From positions 2,917,501 through 2,981,500 of the forward strand of contig NZ_CP055263.1 in the NCBI RefSeq assembly GCF_014217835.1: a stretch of DNA of 64,000 nt, in the 5' to 3' direction. Position 1 is the first letter of the stretch. Every line of letters begins with the position of its first letter. The notes under the pieces were generated by a model, which made no database searches, was not told where the DNA came from, and was given only the letters and a program-made list of their open reading frames with translations. A program made the translations under genes and the position numbers. The stretch comes from Metabacillus sp. KUDC1714. Its GTDB lineage: Bacteria; Bacillota; Bacilli; Bacillales; Bacillaceae. This document shows positions 35,521-44,553 of the stretch, piece after piece.

Positions 35521-36645
35521 ATGAGTCAACGAATTGAAACGAAGTTAGCGCAAATTGGAAATCGAAGTGAAAATGTTACAGGTACGGTAAATCCGCCAGT
35601 CTATTTTTCGACAGCTTATCGACATGCTGGAATCGGAGAATCAACTGGCTTTGATTATATTCGAACAGGAAATCCTACAAGACTATTAGTTGAAAAGGCC
35701 ATTGCCGATTTAGAACATGGTGATCGTGGATTTGCATTCAGTTCAGGGATGGCTGCTATTCAAACGATTATGGCATTATTCCAAAGTGGTGATGAACTTA
35801 TCGTATCATCTGACCTCTATGGTGGAACTTATCGTTTATTTGAAAGAGAATGGAAAAAGTACGGTTTATCATTTCAATATGATGATTTCACAAACCCAGC
35901 AGAAACAGAAAAATTAATATCTGAAAAAACAAAGGCGATATTTATCGAGACACCGACAAATCCATTAATGCAGGAAGCTGATATTAAAGAGCTTGCGACG
36001 TTAGCTAAGAAACATAATTTATTAGTGATTGTTGATAACACATTTTATACACCTGTTATTCAAACACCAATCCTTGATGGAGCTGACATTGTGATCCATA
36101 GTGCAACAAAATATTTAGGTGGACACAATGATGTGCTTGCGGGTCTAGTTGTTACAAAGGGTGAGCAATTAAGCGATGAGTTTTTCCAACATCAAAATGC
36201 GATCGGCGCGGTTTTATCACCGTTTGATTCCTGGCTCTTAATGAGAGGAATGAAGACATTATCACTTCGCATGAGACAGCATGAGCAAAACGCTCAAGCC
36301 GTTTCACAATTTTTAGAAGAACATCCAGATGTTCTCGATGTTTTATATCCAGGAAAAGGTGGAATGCTGTCATTCCGTTTGCAGGATGAAACATTGGTGA
36401 ATCCATTTCTAAAAAGTCTTAAGACGATTACCTTTGCGGAAAGCTTAGGTGGAATCGAAAGCTTTATTACCTATCCTGCAACCCAAACACATATGGACAT
36501 TCCATTGGAAATTAGAATGGCAAATGGTGTGTGTAATAGACTACTGCGTTTCTCAGTAGGTGTAGAACATGCTGAGGATATTATCGAAGATTTAGCTCAG
36601 AGCTTTAAACAAATGAAGGGGGCTGAAGCAATTGAGCAATCATGA
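35521..36645 (+). CDS. metI: cystathionine gamma-synthase/O-acetylhomoserine thiolyase
   Basis: A 374-residue Cys/Met-metabolism PLP enzyme, close to the B. subtilis MetI length. FDYIRTGNPTRLLVEKAIAD, FSSGMAAIQTIMALF, FIETPTNPLM and DIVIHSATKYLGGHNDVLAG, with the PLP Lys in A-T-K-Y, are all intact. It uses an O-acylhomoserine with cysteine or sulfide. ATG 35521 is chosen because AGGATGGTGA lies just upstream. It is controlled by the preceding SAM riboswitch. Its stop overlaps the start of metC by 14 bases, so they are translated together. Confidence 0.93.
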   Translation: MSQRIETKLAQIGNRSENVTGTVNPPVYFSTAYRHAGIGESTGFDYIRTGNPTRLLVEKAIADLEHGDRGFAFSSGMAAIQTIMALFQSGDELIVSSDLYGGTYRLFEREWKKYGLSFQYDDFTNPAETEKLISEKTKAIFIETPTNPLMQEADIKELATLAKKHNLLVIVDNTFYTPVIQTPILDGADIVIHSATKYLGGHNDVLAGLVVTKGEQLSDEFFQHQNAIGAVLSPFDSWLLMRGMKTLSLRMRQHEQNAQAVSQFLEEHPDVLDVLYPGKGGMLSFRLQDETLVNPFLKSLKTITFAESLGGIESFITYPATQTHMDIPLEIRMANGVCNRLLRFSVGVEHAEDIIEDLAQSFKQMKGAEAIEQS

Positions 36646-37816
36646 TTGGTCGTTTCAAACAAAACTTTTGCATAATGAGTCAAAGGTAGATAGAGGTACA
36701 GGAGCAGTTAGTGTTCCAATTCACCATTCATCAACTTTCCATCAATTTGATATAGATGAATTTGGGAAATATGATTATGCGCGTTCTGGTAACCCTACAA
36801 GAGAAGCGTTGGAGCAAGCGATCGCAGAATTAGAGGGTGGAACAAAAGGCTTGGCATTTTCTTCAGGAATGGCTGCTATTTCAACAGCATTCCTGCTTCT
36901 TTCCCAAGGTGATCATGTCCTTGTGACTGAGGACGTATATGGTGGAACCTTTCGAATCATAACAGATGTTCTAACTAGATTCGGGATTGAGCACACTTTT
37001 GTTGATATGACAGATCTTCATCAAGTAGCATCAAAGATTCGTCCGAATACTAAAGTAATCTACATGGAAACACCTTCAAATCCGTTGTTGAAAGTTACAG
37101 ACATTCGAGGAATTGTGAACCTTGCGAAGGCAAATAACTGTCTAACGTTTTTAGATAATACATTTTTGACACCAGAGCTACAAAGACCTTTAGAGTTAGG
37201 TGTAGATATTGTGTTACACAGTGCGACAAAGTTTTTAGCAGGTCATAGTGATGTCCTTGCAGGTCTTGCTGTTGTGAGGGATACTGAATTAGGTGATCGC
37301 CTATACAAACTGCAAAATGCATTTGGAGCAGTACTAGGTGTTCAAGATGCTTGGCTTGTGTTAAGAGGATTAAAAACATTACATGTTCGTTTGAAGCAAT
37401 CCTCTGAATCAGCTCTGAAAATTGCTGAGTTTCTAAGTGAACATCCTAAGGTTGTAGAAGTCTATTATCCTGGATTAAGCTTTCATCCAGGACATGAAAC
37501 TCAACGATACCAAGCAGATGGAGCAGGTGCCGTTCTTTCATTCAAGCTTGCTGATGGTGAAGCAGTGAAGACGCTTGTTCAACAAGTTAAACTGCCGGTT
37601 TTTGCAGTAAGTTTAGGTGCGGTTGAATCAATTTTATCCTACCCTGCAAAAATGTCACATGCAGCAATGCCTCCAGAGGAACGTGAAAAACGAGGAATTT
37701 CAGATGGATTACTTAGATTAAGTGTCGGCTTAGAAAATGTTAATGACCTAATTAAAGATTTTTCTGAAGCATTAGAGAAGCTACCACAAGTTAATAAGAA
37801 AGAAAGTGTTCGTTAG
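36632..37816 (+). CDS. metC: cystathionine beta-lyase
   Basis: A 394-residue PLP enzyme homologous to metI. KYDYARSGNPTREALEQAI, FSSGMAAISTAFLLLSQGD, METPSNPLLKVTDIRG and IVLHSATKFLAGHSDVLAG, with the PLP Lys, are visible, and a C-terminal RLSVGLENVNDLIKDF. It cleaves cystathionine to homocysteine, pyruvate and ammonia. The TTG start at 36632 lies in the end of metI, behind GAAGGGGG. A weak hairpin follows. Confidence 0.93.
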   Translation: MSNHDWSFQTKLLHNESKVDRGTGAVSVPIHHSSTFHQFDIDEFGKYDYARSGNPTREALEQAIAELEGGTKGLAFSSGMAAISTAFLLLSQGDHVLVTEDVYGGTFRIITDVLTRFGIEHTFVDMTDLHQVASKIRPNTKVIYMETPSNPLLKVTDIRGIVNLAKANNCLTFLDNTFLTPELQRPLELGVDIVLHSATKFLAGHSDVLAGLAVVRDTELGDRLYKLQNAFGAVLGVQDAWLVLRGLKTLHVRLKQSSESALKIAEFLSEHPKVVEVYYPGLSFHPGHETQRYQADGAGAVLSFKLADGEAVKTLVQQVKLPVFAVSLGAVESILSYPAKMSHAAMPPEEREKRGISDGLLRLSVGLENVNDLIKDFSEALEKLPQVNKKESVR

Positions 37817-37817
37817 G

Positions 37818-37843
37818 ACTGATCCTTTTGGGTCAGTTTCTTT
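37818..37843 (+). terminator. terminator-like hairpin after metC
   Basis: ACTGATCC pairs with GGGTCAGT (one G-T pair) around a T-rich loop, followed by TTTCTTTTG. It starts two bases after the stop codon, so it is a plausible but modest intrinsic terminator. Confidence 0.65.
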
Positions 37844-37892
37844 TGTTGTCCAGGAAATTATAAAATTCGTTGAACTGTGGATAAGAGCACGA

Positions 37893-38013
37893 CATCCAGC
37901 TCCAGCGCTTAGCCCCTCTAGGGTCTAGCTTATTTAGAATTGAAGGCAAAGGACGCCTTCTATTCTAAAACATCTTATTTGCCTGGGGCTGATCATGGCG
38001 CCCTGTGCTTTTG
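37893..38013. repeat. dispersed intergenic repeat, family A copy 2 (inverted)
   Basis: Reads in reverse to the 33204 copy: CCAGCTCCAGCGCTTAGCCCC at the left, then GGGGCTGATCATGGCGCC near the right end. The middle has its own inverted repeat around GAATTGAAGGC / GCCTTCTATTC. The outer ends agree with copy 1; the centres differ. Confidence 0.75.
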
Positions 38014-38192
38014 TTCATAGAGAAGATAATCTCCAAAATTATAGTCCTATTCATTTTTATTATCGAAGGGATCTCATTTATCATCCGCCGATTAAAATTC
38101 ATAAAACTCGTCTTGATCAAATGATCTTTGTCTCACTGAATTTTTTGTTTGTGTTAAGTACATTTTTGCTTATTTACTATCGATTTGCATAA
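37995..38192 (+). CDS. doubtful small membrane protein
   Basis: A 65-codon frame whose C-terminal part (MIFVSLNFLFVLSTFLLIYY) is strongly hydrophobic and the upstream part basic. The only start is an ATG inside the dispersed repeat, and no ribosome binding site is seen. It may be a recent chance fusion with the repeat or a remnant. Confidence 0.25.
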   Translation: MAPCAFVHREDNLQNYSPIHFYYRRDLIYHPPIKIHKTRLDQMIFVSLNFLFVLSTFLLIYYRFA

Positions 38193-38197
38193 TTTAG

Positions 38198-38421
38198 AAA
38201 GGCTGACTCGCCAAACTTTGTTGCTTTTAAAATAGTATTGGGTTGGTTGATTGGCACTCCAGGATGCTCGCTTTCCGTGGGGCGGGCGATGAGCCTCTTC
38301 AGCGCGAAGCGCCTGCGGGGTCTCATCTGTCCCGCTACTCCCACAGGAGTTTCGCACTTTCCGCACCAATCAACCTAATCAGTTTTGTTCAAAAACAACA
38401 ATCTTTTAGAAAAGAGCCTTT
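38198..38421. repeat. dispersed intergenic repeat, family B full copy
   Basis: A 224-base element with inverted ends (AAAGGCT ... AGCCTTT). Its centre is GC-rich (CGTGGGGCGGGCGATGAGCC, GCGAAGCGCCTGCGGGGTC), unlike the AT-rich surroundings. A shortened relative is at 24718-24861. It is MITE-like, with no coding capacity. Confidence 0.75.
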
Positions 38422-38452
38422 AAAAAAGACTCGGAACAAGTTGTTCCGAGTC
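38422..38452 (-). terminator. intrinsic terminator of the GNAT gene
   Basis: On the minus strand, GACTCGGAACAA pairs perfectly with TTGTTCCGAGTC around one base, followed by six T. It begins at the stop codon of the acetyltransferase gene. Confidence 0.88.
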
Positions 38453-38889
38453 TAAATTTTTTTATACATTAATTTGTGTGGGCCGATCGGTTCGATCGTA
38501 AACACTTCACCAAATTCATGTAGACCCAATTTTTTATAATAATCACTCACTGAAATCCGCGCATTACACCACCATATTTCAACATTCTTTTCCTTTAGTA
38601 ATTCTTCACCATGTAATAGGATAGAACTACCTGCTTTTAGTTTGCGGTGATCTTGTAGTGTGGCCATTCCTCTAAGGCGAAATTGAAGTTCTTCATCAAA
38701 ACATGGATGCTTTTCTTTGTGAAAAGAGGCGATACTAATTAACGTCTCTCTAAAAAATGCTCCTAAGTGAAATGAGTCTTTTTGATGATCATTCTCATAT
38801 TTGCAAGCTTCAATCGATTGATTTGGACGTAAAACTTTATGTCTTATTAGATATGTATCTTCTGGGTTAATTTGTCTAATTTCTAACAT
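38452..38889 (-). CDS. GNAT family N-acetyltransferase
   Basis: A 145-residue protein. MLEIRQINPEDTYLIRHKVL is a GNAT start; FRLRGMATLQDHRKLKAGSS is motif A with the acetyl-CoA loop (R-x-x-x-A-G); WWCNARISVSDYYKKLGLHE is motif B, ending in the FGEVF segment. The substrate is not known. It is a single-gene unit, divergent from the TAXI operon. Confidence 0.85.
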   Translation of the reverse strand: MLEIRQINPEDTYLIRHKVLRPNQSIEACKYENDHQKDSFHLGAFFRETLISIASFHKEKHPCFDEELQFRLRGMATLQDHRKLKAGSSILLHGEELLKEKNVEIWWCNARISVSDYYKKLGLHEFGEVFTIEPIGPHKLMYKKI

Positions 38890-39255
38890 CTAATTCCCCC
38901 TACCTATTCTGCTAAAATTATACATAATTATTTTCATTATTAAAAATACGGAAAACTTTTGAAAGCATATAAGAAATTCTTATTGGTGCTATCTTGATGT
39001 TTTATATAAGATTTTTATTAAGAATCCATTTAGTTAATCTATTTCCTTACCACTCTATGCATGTACTGAAACTCTAAAACATATATACTTAAATAAGTAA
39101 GCTATTACTTGGAAATCGTTAGAAAAACGATTGAAATAGAAGAGTATGACTTAGGATATACAGATTTCAGAATCTTCACAATTAACAATTTTGTTGTTTT
39201 TTATGTTAATATAAACTTGTATAATTTTACACAAAATTACAGAGGGGGAAAATTT
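38890..39255. other. intergenic region upstream of the TAXI operon
   Basis: About 365 bases. A TATAAT at 39220-39225 could be a -10 box for the TAXI operon, but no well-spaced -35 is evident. An open frame from TTG 39109 into the TAXI gene exists but has no ribosome binding site and its first 49 codons are not protein-like. Confidence 0.4.
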
Positions 39256-40254
39256 ATGAAGAAAATTCGTAGTAGCTTTTTATTTGTAATGATGTTAATA
39301 CTTACGATGATTATTGCTGCATGTGGGAATGCTGGTAATGAAGATGTTGCTGGTGATGAAGGTGGAAATAGCAGCGGTGAAAAGCAAAACTTAAGTCTTC
39401 TAACTGGGGGAACAGGAGGTACATATTATCCACTTGGTGGACAAATTGGAAAAATTATCTCTGATAACACAGACGCGAATATTACACCGCAAACATCAGG
39501 TGCTTCTGCTGAAAACATGGAAACTCTAAGAGCAGGAGAGGCGGAGATTGCCTTTTCACAAACTGATATCGCAGCATATGCAATTGAAGGAAAAGAGATG
39601 TTCGAAGGTGACCCAATTGACAATATTCAAGCAATCGGTTCTATTTATCCAGAAACGGTACAGCTTGTAACTACAGAGAAAAGCGGAATTAAATCTGTTG
39701 AAGACCTAAAAGGAAAATCAGTTTCAGTAGGTGCTCCTGGATCAGGAGCATATATAAATGCCATGCAAATTCTAGAAATTTATGGTTTAACCAAAGAAGA
39801 TATTAAAGCACAAAATCTTTCATTTGACGAGTCTACAGATGGAATCCAATCAGGTAATATTGATGCAGCATTTGTTACTGCAGGAACACCAACTGGTGCA
39901 GTCGAAGCGTTATCCGCACAAAATGATGTTGTGATTATTCCAATAGCTGATGATAAAATCGATGCGCTAATTAAGCAATATCCACATTATTCGAAGGATA
40001 AAGTTGCTACTGGAACGTACAATATTGAGGCTGATGTTAATACTGTAGCCGTAAAAGCAATGCTCGTTGTCACAAATGACCTTAAAGAAGATCTAGTGTA
40101 TGAGATGACAAAAGCTTTATATGAGAACACTGACAAAATTACTCATGCAAAAGGTGAGTTCATTACCCCTGAAACGGCACTAGAAGGTTTAGGTGATATG
40201 GAGTTGCATCCTGGTGCAGCAAAGTATTTTGAAGAAAAAGGAATTACACAATAA
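39256..40254 (+). CDS. TAXI family TRAP transporter solute-binding lipoprotein
   Basis: A 332-residue lipoprotein. Signal MKKIRSSFLFVMMLILTMII ends in the lipobox IAAC. LSLLTGGTGGTYYPLGGQIG is the TAXI family hallmark, followed by GEAEIAFSQTDIAAYAIEG and KGKSVSVGAPGSGAYINAMQ. It binds small organic acids such as 2-oxoglutarate or glutamate outside the cell and passes them to the fused permease. ATG 39256 has AGAGGGGGA just upstream. It begins a three-gene operon. Confidence 0.92.
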   Translation: MKKIRSSFLFVMMLILTMIIAACGNAGNEDVAGDEGGNSSGEKQNLSLLTGGTGGTYYPLGGQIGKIISDNTDANITPQTSGASAENMETLRAGEAEIAFSQTDIAAYAIEGKEMFEGDPIDNIQAIGSIYPETVQLVTTEKSGIKSVEDLKGKSVSVGAPGSGAYINAMQILEIYGLTKEDIKAQNLSFDESTDGIQSGNIDAAFVTAGTPTGAVEALSAQNDVVIIPIADDKIDALIKQYPHYSKDKVATGTYNIEADVNTVAVKAMLVVTNDLKEDLVYEMTKALYENTDKITHAKGEFITPETALEGLGDMELHPGAAKYFEEKGITQ

Positions 40255-40347
40255 AAATTTATTAAGGAATCGATAGATCGCTTTTTGCGGTCTATCGATT
40301 TCAATTTTGAAATAAGATAGAATTCTATCTTGATCGGTGGGGTATTA

Positions 40348-40866
40348 ATGAAGAAAAGGAAGACTATTGTTGTATTACTGTGTTTTCCTCTACTACTTTT
40401 CATCATTTTTCTTCTTTTTTTTCCTTATAAACAAGTAATTGCCTTCACATACGAAGATCAAGAGAAATTACTTGCGTATTTGTCGTTAGAAAAGGTGAAA
40501 ACCTTTCAAATAAAGTATACACACTCCATTCATCTCTCAGATGTGCTTGAATCGTATCGTTTATCCGACAATCAAATCAACCAAACAGAGCTTGCATACG
40601 AGGACTTTGCTGTCGGGATGCCTTCTAATGCTGAAGGTGACGAGGTATTTGAGGAAATTGATGGTACATACTATATAAAAAATATGAGTCGTTCATTCCC
40701 TTTTATTGATTTGAGAATTGGACAAGTGAGAGCGAATCATCGATTAATCTATCAGAATAAGACATATTCATTATCTAATTATATTAAACCTGGAACATGG
40801 GTCAGAATATCGCAGAAAAAAATTACGATATGGCAACAATTGAAAGGAGTGAATATTAATGGCTGA
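40348..40866 (+). CDS. DUF1850 protein associated with TAXI-TRAP transporters
   Basis: A 172-residue protein with one N-terminal hydrophobic helix (TIVVLLCFPLLLFIIFLLFF) followed by an outside domain with FQIKYTHSIHLSDVLESYRL and PGTWVRISQ. DUF1850 proteins usually sit between the TAXI binding protein and the fused permease, as here; the function is not known. ATG 40348 follows GGTGGGG and is preferred to TTG 40330. It overlaps the permease start by eight bases. Confidence 0.82.
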   Translation: MKKRKTIVVLLCFPLLLFIIFLLFFPYKQVIAFTYEDQEKLLAYLSLEKVKTFQIKYTHSIHLSDVLESYRLSDNQINQTELAYEDFAVGMPSNAEGDEVFEEIDGTYYIKNMSRSFPFIDLRIGQVRANHRLIYQNKTYSLSNYIKPGTWVRISQKKITIWQQLKGVNING

Positions 40867-42835
40867 TAAAGAGGAAATTAAGTATTTAACAGAAGAAGAG
40901 CAACAGGAACTAATAGAAAAATATGATCCTGAAGCAGGGACAAGGAAACTAACTGGAATATTGGGTTACATCGCTTTTTTTGGACTTCTCGCTTTTTCAT
41001 TATTTCAGCTATATACAGCAGTTTTTGGAGTGTTTACAGCACAAATTCAACGTACCGTCCATTTAGGCTTTGCATTATCTTTAATCTTTTTATTATTTCC
41101 AGGAAACAGAAAGAAAAGGCAAAAAGGGAAGTTTCAGATTACGTGGTATGATGGAATACTAGCTGTTTTAAGTATTGGTGTAGGTGCATATTGGCCATTA
41201 TTCTTTGAGGATCTTGTCATGAGTGTTGGTCGTTTGACCAACTTGGACTTTGCAGTTGGCTTAATAGCAATCCTTCTAGTTTTAGAGGCTACTAGACGCG
41301 CAGTCGGTCTACCAATTATGATTATCGCGATAATCTTCGTACTTTATGGGATATTCGGGGAGTATATGCCAGGATTCTTATCCCATCGAGGGTTGAGCTT
41401 GGACAGACTAGTGCAGACCATGTTTTTTACAACAGAGGGAATTTTAGGAACACCTTTAGCTGTTTCATCAACATTTATCTTCCTATTCTTATTATTTGGT
41501 TCTTTCTTAATTCGAACAGGAGTTGGCCAATACTTTAACGATCTTTCAATCGCTATTGCAGGGAGAAGTATTGGGGGGCCCGCAAAGGTCGCTATCTTTT
41601 CTAGTGCCCTTCAAGGAACAATTAGTGGGAGCTCCGTAGCCAATGTTGTAACATCGGGGGCTTTTACGATCCCGATGATGAAAAAATTAGGCTATAAGAA
41701 GGAATTTGCTGGAGCAGTAGAAGCATCAGCCTCAACTGGGGGACAATTAATGCCACCAATTATGGGGGCTGCAGCATTTCTAATGGTTGAATTTATTGGA
41801 AACGGGATTACCTATTGGGACATAGCTAAAGCTGCAGCAATTCCAGCGATTCTTTACTTCGCAGGAATTTGGATTATGACGCATTTTGAGGCAAAACGAC
41901 TTGGATTACGCGGTTTAACAAAAGATGAAATGCCAAGTCGAAAAGAAGTGTTTGGAAAGATTTATTTATTAATTCCAATCTTGGCAATTGTTTTGTTACT
42001 TATGTCGAACATTACGGTGACACATGCTGCTCTGTATTCAATTCTAATTTCAATCGTGGTTGGATTTATTAATAAAGCGGCGCGTATGAAATTCATCGAT
42101 ATTATTTATGCATTAGTTGATGGAGCACGTACTGCACTGGCTGTAGCAGCAGCTACAGCCGCAGCAGGAATCATTGTCGGAATCGTAACGAAAACAGGTT
42201 TAGGTCTAAAGCTAGCAAATGGTTTAATTGAATTGTCAGGGGGATATCTAATTCCAACACTTATGCTGACAATGGTGGCAGCTCTCATTCTTGGAATGGG
42301 CTCACCAACAACAGCAAACTATGTTATTACATCGACAATCGCTGCACCAGCAATGATTTTATTAGGTGTTCCTGATTTACCAGCCCATTTATTTGTTTTC
42401 TATTTTGGGATAATTGCAGATATTACACCACCAGTTGCATTAGCGGCATTTGCAGCCGCAGGTGTTTCAGGAGGCGAGCCGATACGCACGGGAATTGAAT
42501 CATCAAAACTCGCGATCGCAGCGTTTATCATTCCATACATTTTTGTTCTCTCACCAGAACTACTCATGATTGATACAACATGGTTGGAAGTCATTTGGGT
42601 TGTTTTTACAGCTATGGTTGGAATGATCGCAATTGGCGCAGGTGTTATTGGATATTGGATGAGGGGCATGCACTGGTTGGAAAGAATCATTGCTGTTATT
42701 GTTGGCTTGCTATTAATTTATCCTGAGAGCATATCAGATATCACAGGAATCATCATGTTTGTGGTGTTACTAACTTTACAATATGTGTGGAAACGTAATA
42801 ATAATAGTAAACCTAAAATATCAGCTCAAGCATAA
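40859..42835 (+). CDS. TRAP transporter fused permease (TAXI type, small and large subunits joined)
   Basis: A 658-residue membrane protein with about 15 hydrophobic segments. The N-terminal 170 residues correspond to the four-helix small subunit and the rest to the large DctM-like subunit. Motifs: GTISGSSVANVVTSGAFTIP, GGQLMPPIMGAAAFLMVEF and LGMGSPTTANYVITSTI, with PPVALAAFAAAGV near the end. It imports the ligand of the TAXI protein using a sodium or proton gradient. AAAGGAG precedes the ATG, inside the end of the DUF1850 gene. Confidence 0.93.
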   Translation: MADKEEIKYLTEEEQQELIEKYDPEAGTRKLTGILGYIAFFGLLAFSLFQLYTAVFGVFTAQIQRTVHLGFALSLIFLLFPGNRKKRQKGKFQITWYDGILAVLSIGVGAYWPLFFEDLVMSVGRLTNLDFAVGLIAILLVLEATRRAVGLPIMIIAIIFVLYGIFGEYMPGFLSHRGLSLDRLVQTMFFTTEGILGTPLAVSSTFIFLFLLFGSFLIRTGVGQYFNDLSIAIAGRSIGGPAKVAIFSSALQGTISGSSVANVVTSGAFTIPMMKKLGYKKEFAGAVEASASTGGQLMPPIMGAAAFLMVEFIGNGITYWDIAKAAAIPAILYFAGIWIMTHFEAKRLGLRGLTKDEMPSRKEVFGKIYLLIPILAIVLLLMSNITVTHAALYSILISIVVGFINKAARMKFIDIIYALVDGARTALAVAAATAAAGIIVGIVTKTGLGLKLANGLIELSGGYLIPTLMLTMVAALILGMGSPTTANYVITSTIAAPAMILLGVPDLPAHLFVFYFGIIADITPPVALAAFAAAGVSGGEPIRTGIESSKLAIAAFIIPYIFVLSPELLMIDTTWLEVIWVVFTAMVGMIAIGAGVIGYWMRGMHWLERIIAVIVGLLLIYPESISDITGIIMFVVLLTLQYVWKRNNNSKPKISAQA

Positions 42836-42840
42836 TGTCA

Positions 42841-42886
42841 AATAAACCTGATCCTCGACATGAGGTATTCAGGTTTATTTATTTTC
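42841..42886 (+). terminator. intrinsic terminator of the TAXI-TRAP operon
   Basis: AATAAACCTGA pairs with TCAGGTTTATT, with an inner CCTC/GAGG stem, followed by T-rich sequence. It begins five bases after the permease stop. Confidence 0.88.
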
Positions 42887-43027
42887 TGGGAAATAAGTCG
42901 AATGGTGAGAATTGTGTAGATTTAAAACGGGTACTGTAGTCGTAATTAGGAGATTCATTTTTTAATTGCTATATTGACTTTTATTGATCTTTTGAATATA
43001 ATTTAAAATGTAGTTTTATAATATATC

Positions 43028-43099
43028 GATCCGATAGTTCAGTGGGAGAACACTACCTTGACAGGGTAGGGGTCGGGGGTTCGAATCCCTCTCGGATCA
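43028..43099 (+). tRNA. tRNA-Val (anticodon GAC)
   Basis: A 72-base cloverleaf without encoded CCA. The acceptor GATCCGA pairs with TCGGATC, the D stem GTTC with GAAC, the anticodon stem CTACC with GGTAG around loop TTGACAG, and the T stem GGGGG with CCCTC around TTCGAAT. The anticodon GAC reads GUC/GUU valine codons. A site-specific integrase follows, so its 3' end is the likely attachment site of the island. Confidence 0.92.
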
Positions 43100-43152
43100 T
43101 CAAAACAAAATAGTGTATGAATCTTGTTGTATCAAGGTTTGTGAGGCAGAGA

Positions 43153-43190
43153 GACCATTTGTAGAAAGTAGCTACAGATGGTCTTTTTTT
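43153..43190 (+). terminator. intrinsic terminator after tRNA-Val
   Basis: GACCATTTGTAG pairs with CTACAGATGGTC (one G-T pair) around a seven-base loop, then seven T. It lies about 50 bases after the tRNA and could end its transcript. Confidence 0.88.
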
Positions 43191-43229
43191 GTGAAATTAT
43201 GTGTTCTGGTCACAAACTGGTCACACAGC

Positions 43230-44351
43230 CTATTTTCTACCTGCATATATGAATTGGTCGAATATCGTTGCGGCTTCTTTTTGCATTGTTGGTAATGAAT
43301 GACTATAACGATCTAGCGTAATCTTCGTGCTAGCATGTCCTAGACGTTCAGAGATTACTTTCACGTTCACACCTAATTGGAGCATGAGTGAAGCATGTGT
43401 ATGCCGTAAATCATGAAATCGAATTTTAGGGACATTTACTTTTTTAATCAAATTGTTAAAGTTACGTCGAAGGTTACTAGGATTAATAGGAGTACCCTCT
43501 AATGAAGCGTTCACTAGATTCATGTTCTGATAACCGTTGCCAAGCTTTAAACGTTGCTCAGCTTGTACTGTCTTATGTTTCTTTAGTAGACGAATAATCG
43601 TATTAGAAAGCTCAATTACACGGCGGCTAGAGGTAGTCTTTGTGGATTCTTGAATTTTCTTCGAGCCATTAATAATTGTGTGACGTACCTTAATGACTTG
43701 CTTCTCAAAATCAATATCATCCCATAATAAGCCTATTAGTTCCCCTTGACGCATACCAGTATTTAGAGCTAATACATAAACTAACTCATAGGGAGTTTCC
43801 TCAGCTGTTTTAAGAAACATTTGGACTTGCTCCTGTGTCCAGATGTTCATTTCTTGAGGCTTATGTTTAGGTGTAGAAATAGCTAAAACAATATTATGTG
43901 GCACAACTTGTAGCTTAACTGCTTGATTATAAATGTTTACTAATACCTTATGAACATTCTGAATTGTAGCGGCACTACGTTTTTCTTCATGAAGTGTAGT
44001 GTACAGCTGAGACATATGCAGAGGCTTAAGGTTTGCAATTAGCATATGCCCTAGAAAAGGTCGAATATGATTTTCAATAGTATAGTAGTATTTTTGTTGT
44101 GTGTTTATGCTCACTGTACGCTTTTTATTTTCAATATAAATATCTAGAAATTCATTCAGTGCCATCTTAGAAGGCTCGATATATGTACCTTCGTTTACTT
44201 GACTAAGTGCTTTTGTCAGAGCAGCCTGTGCTTCTTTCTTCGTTTTAAAGCCACGTTTTTTCTTTTGTTTTCGTTTTCCTGAAATTGGATCTTGATAGCC
44301 GAATACATAGTACCAGTTATTGTTTTCTTTCTTAATAGAACCTTGTGCCAT
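43230..44351 (-). CDS. tyrosine recombinase/integrase of an integrative element
   Basis: A 373-residue phage-type integrase. The N-terminus (GSIKKENNNWYYVFGYQDP) is the arm-site DNA-binding domain with KKRGFKTKKEAQAAL; the core-binding part is about residues 65-165. The catalytic residues are visible: Arg in NTGMRQGELIGL, H-x-x-R in FHDLRHTHASLM, His in ERLGHASTKIT and Tyr in LDRYSHSLPT. AGGAGG precedes the ATG. It points toward the tRNA-Val gene 130 bases away, the usual layout of elements inserted at a tRNA 3' end. An HTH gene lies just upstream and may direct excision. Confidence 0.93.
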   Translation of the reverse strand: MAQGSIKKENNNWYYVFGYQDPISGKRKQKKKRGFKTKKEAQAALTKALSQVNEGTYIEPSKMALNEFLDIYIENKKRTVSINTQQKYYYTIENHIRPFLGHMLIANLKPLHMSQLYTTLHEEKRSAATIQNVHKVLVNIYNQAVKLQVVPHNIVLAISTPKHKPQEMNIWTQEQVQMFLKTAEETPYELVYVLALNTGMRQGELIGLLWDDIDFEKQVIKVRHTIINGSKKIQESTKTTSSRRVIELSNTIIRLLKKHKTVQAEQRLKLGNGYQNMNLVNASLEGTPINPSNLRRNFNNLIKKVNVPKIRFHDLRHTHASLMLQLGVNVKVISERLGHASTKITLDRYSHSLPTMQKEAATIFDQFIYAGRK

Positions 44352-44373
44352 TGGGAGTCCTCCTGATCAAATA

Positions 44374-44553
44374 TTATCCGTTTAACCATTTAAGAAATGA
44401 TTGTTTTGATATTTTGATTCGACGACCGACCCTTACACTGTAGAAAACATTTGAGTGTACTAACTCATATGTTTGCCTTCTTCCTATTTGTAAAATAGCC
44501 TGTACATCTTTAACATCTAATAGTTCTAGATTTTGAAGTTCTAAATTTGTCAT
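44374..44553 (-). CDS. excisionase-like helix-turn-helix protein
   Basis: A 59-residue protein too short for most gene callers. LLDVKDVQAILQIGRRQTYE and VRVGRRIKISKQSFLKWLNG form the winged-helix fold of MerR/excisionase (HTH_17) proteins. It is 23 bases upstream of the integrase and on the same strand, the normal place of an xis gene. It closely resembles 55658-55861 (same IGR+Q+YELVHS and GRRIK+SK blocks). A direct role in excision is inference. Confidence 0.82.
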   Translation of the reverse strand: MTNLELQNLELLDVKDVQAILQIGRRQTYELVHSNVFYSVRVGRRIKISKQSFLKWLNG

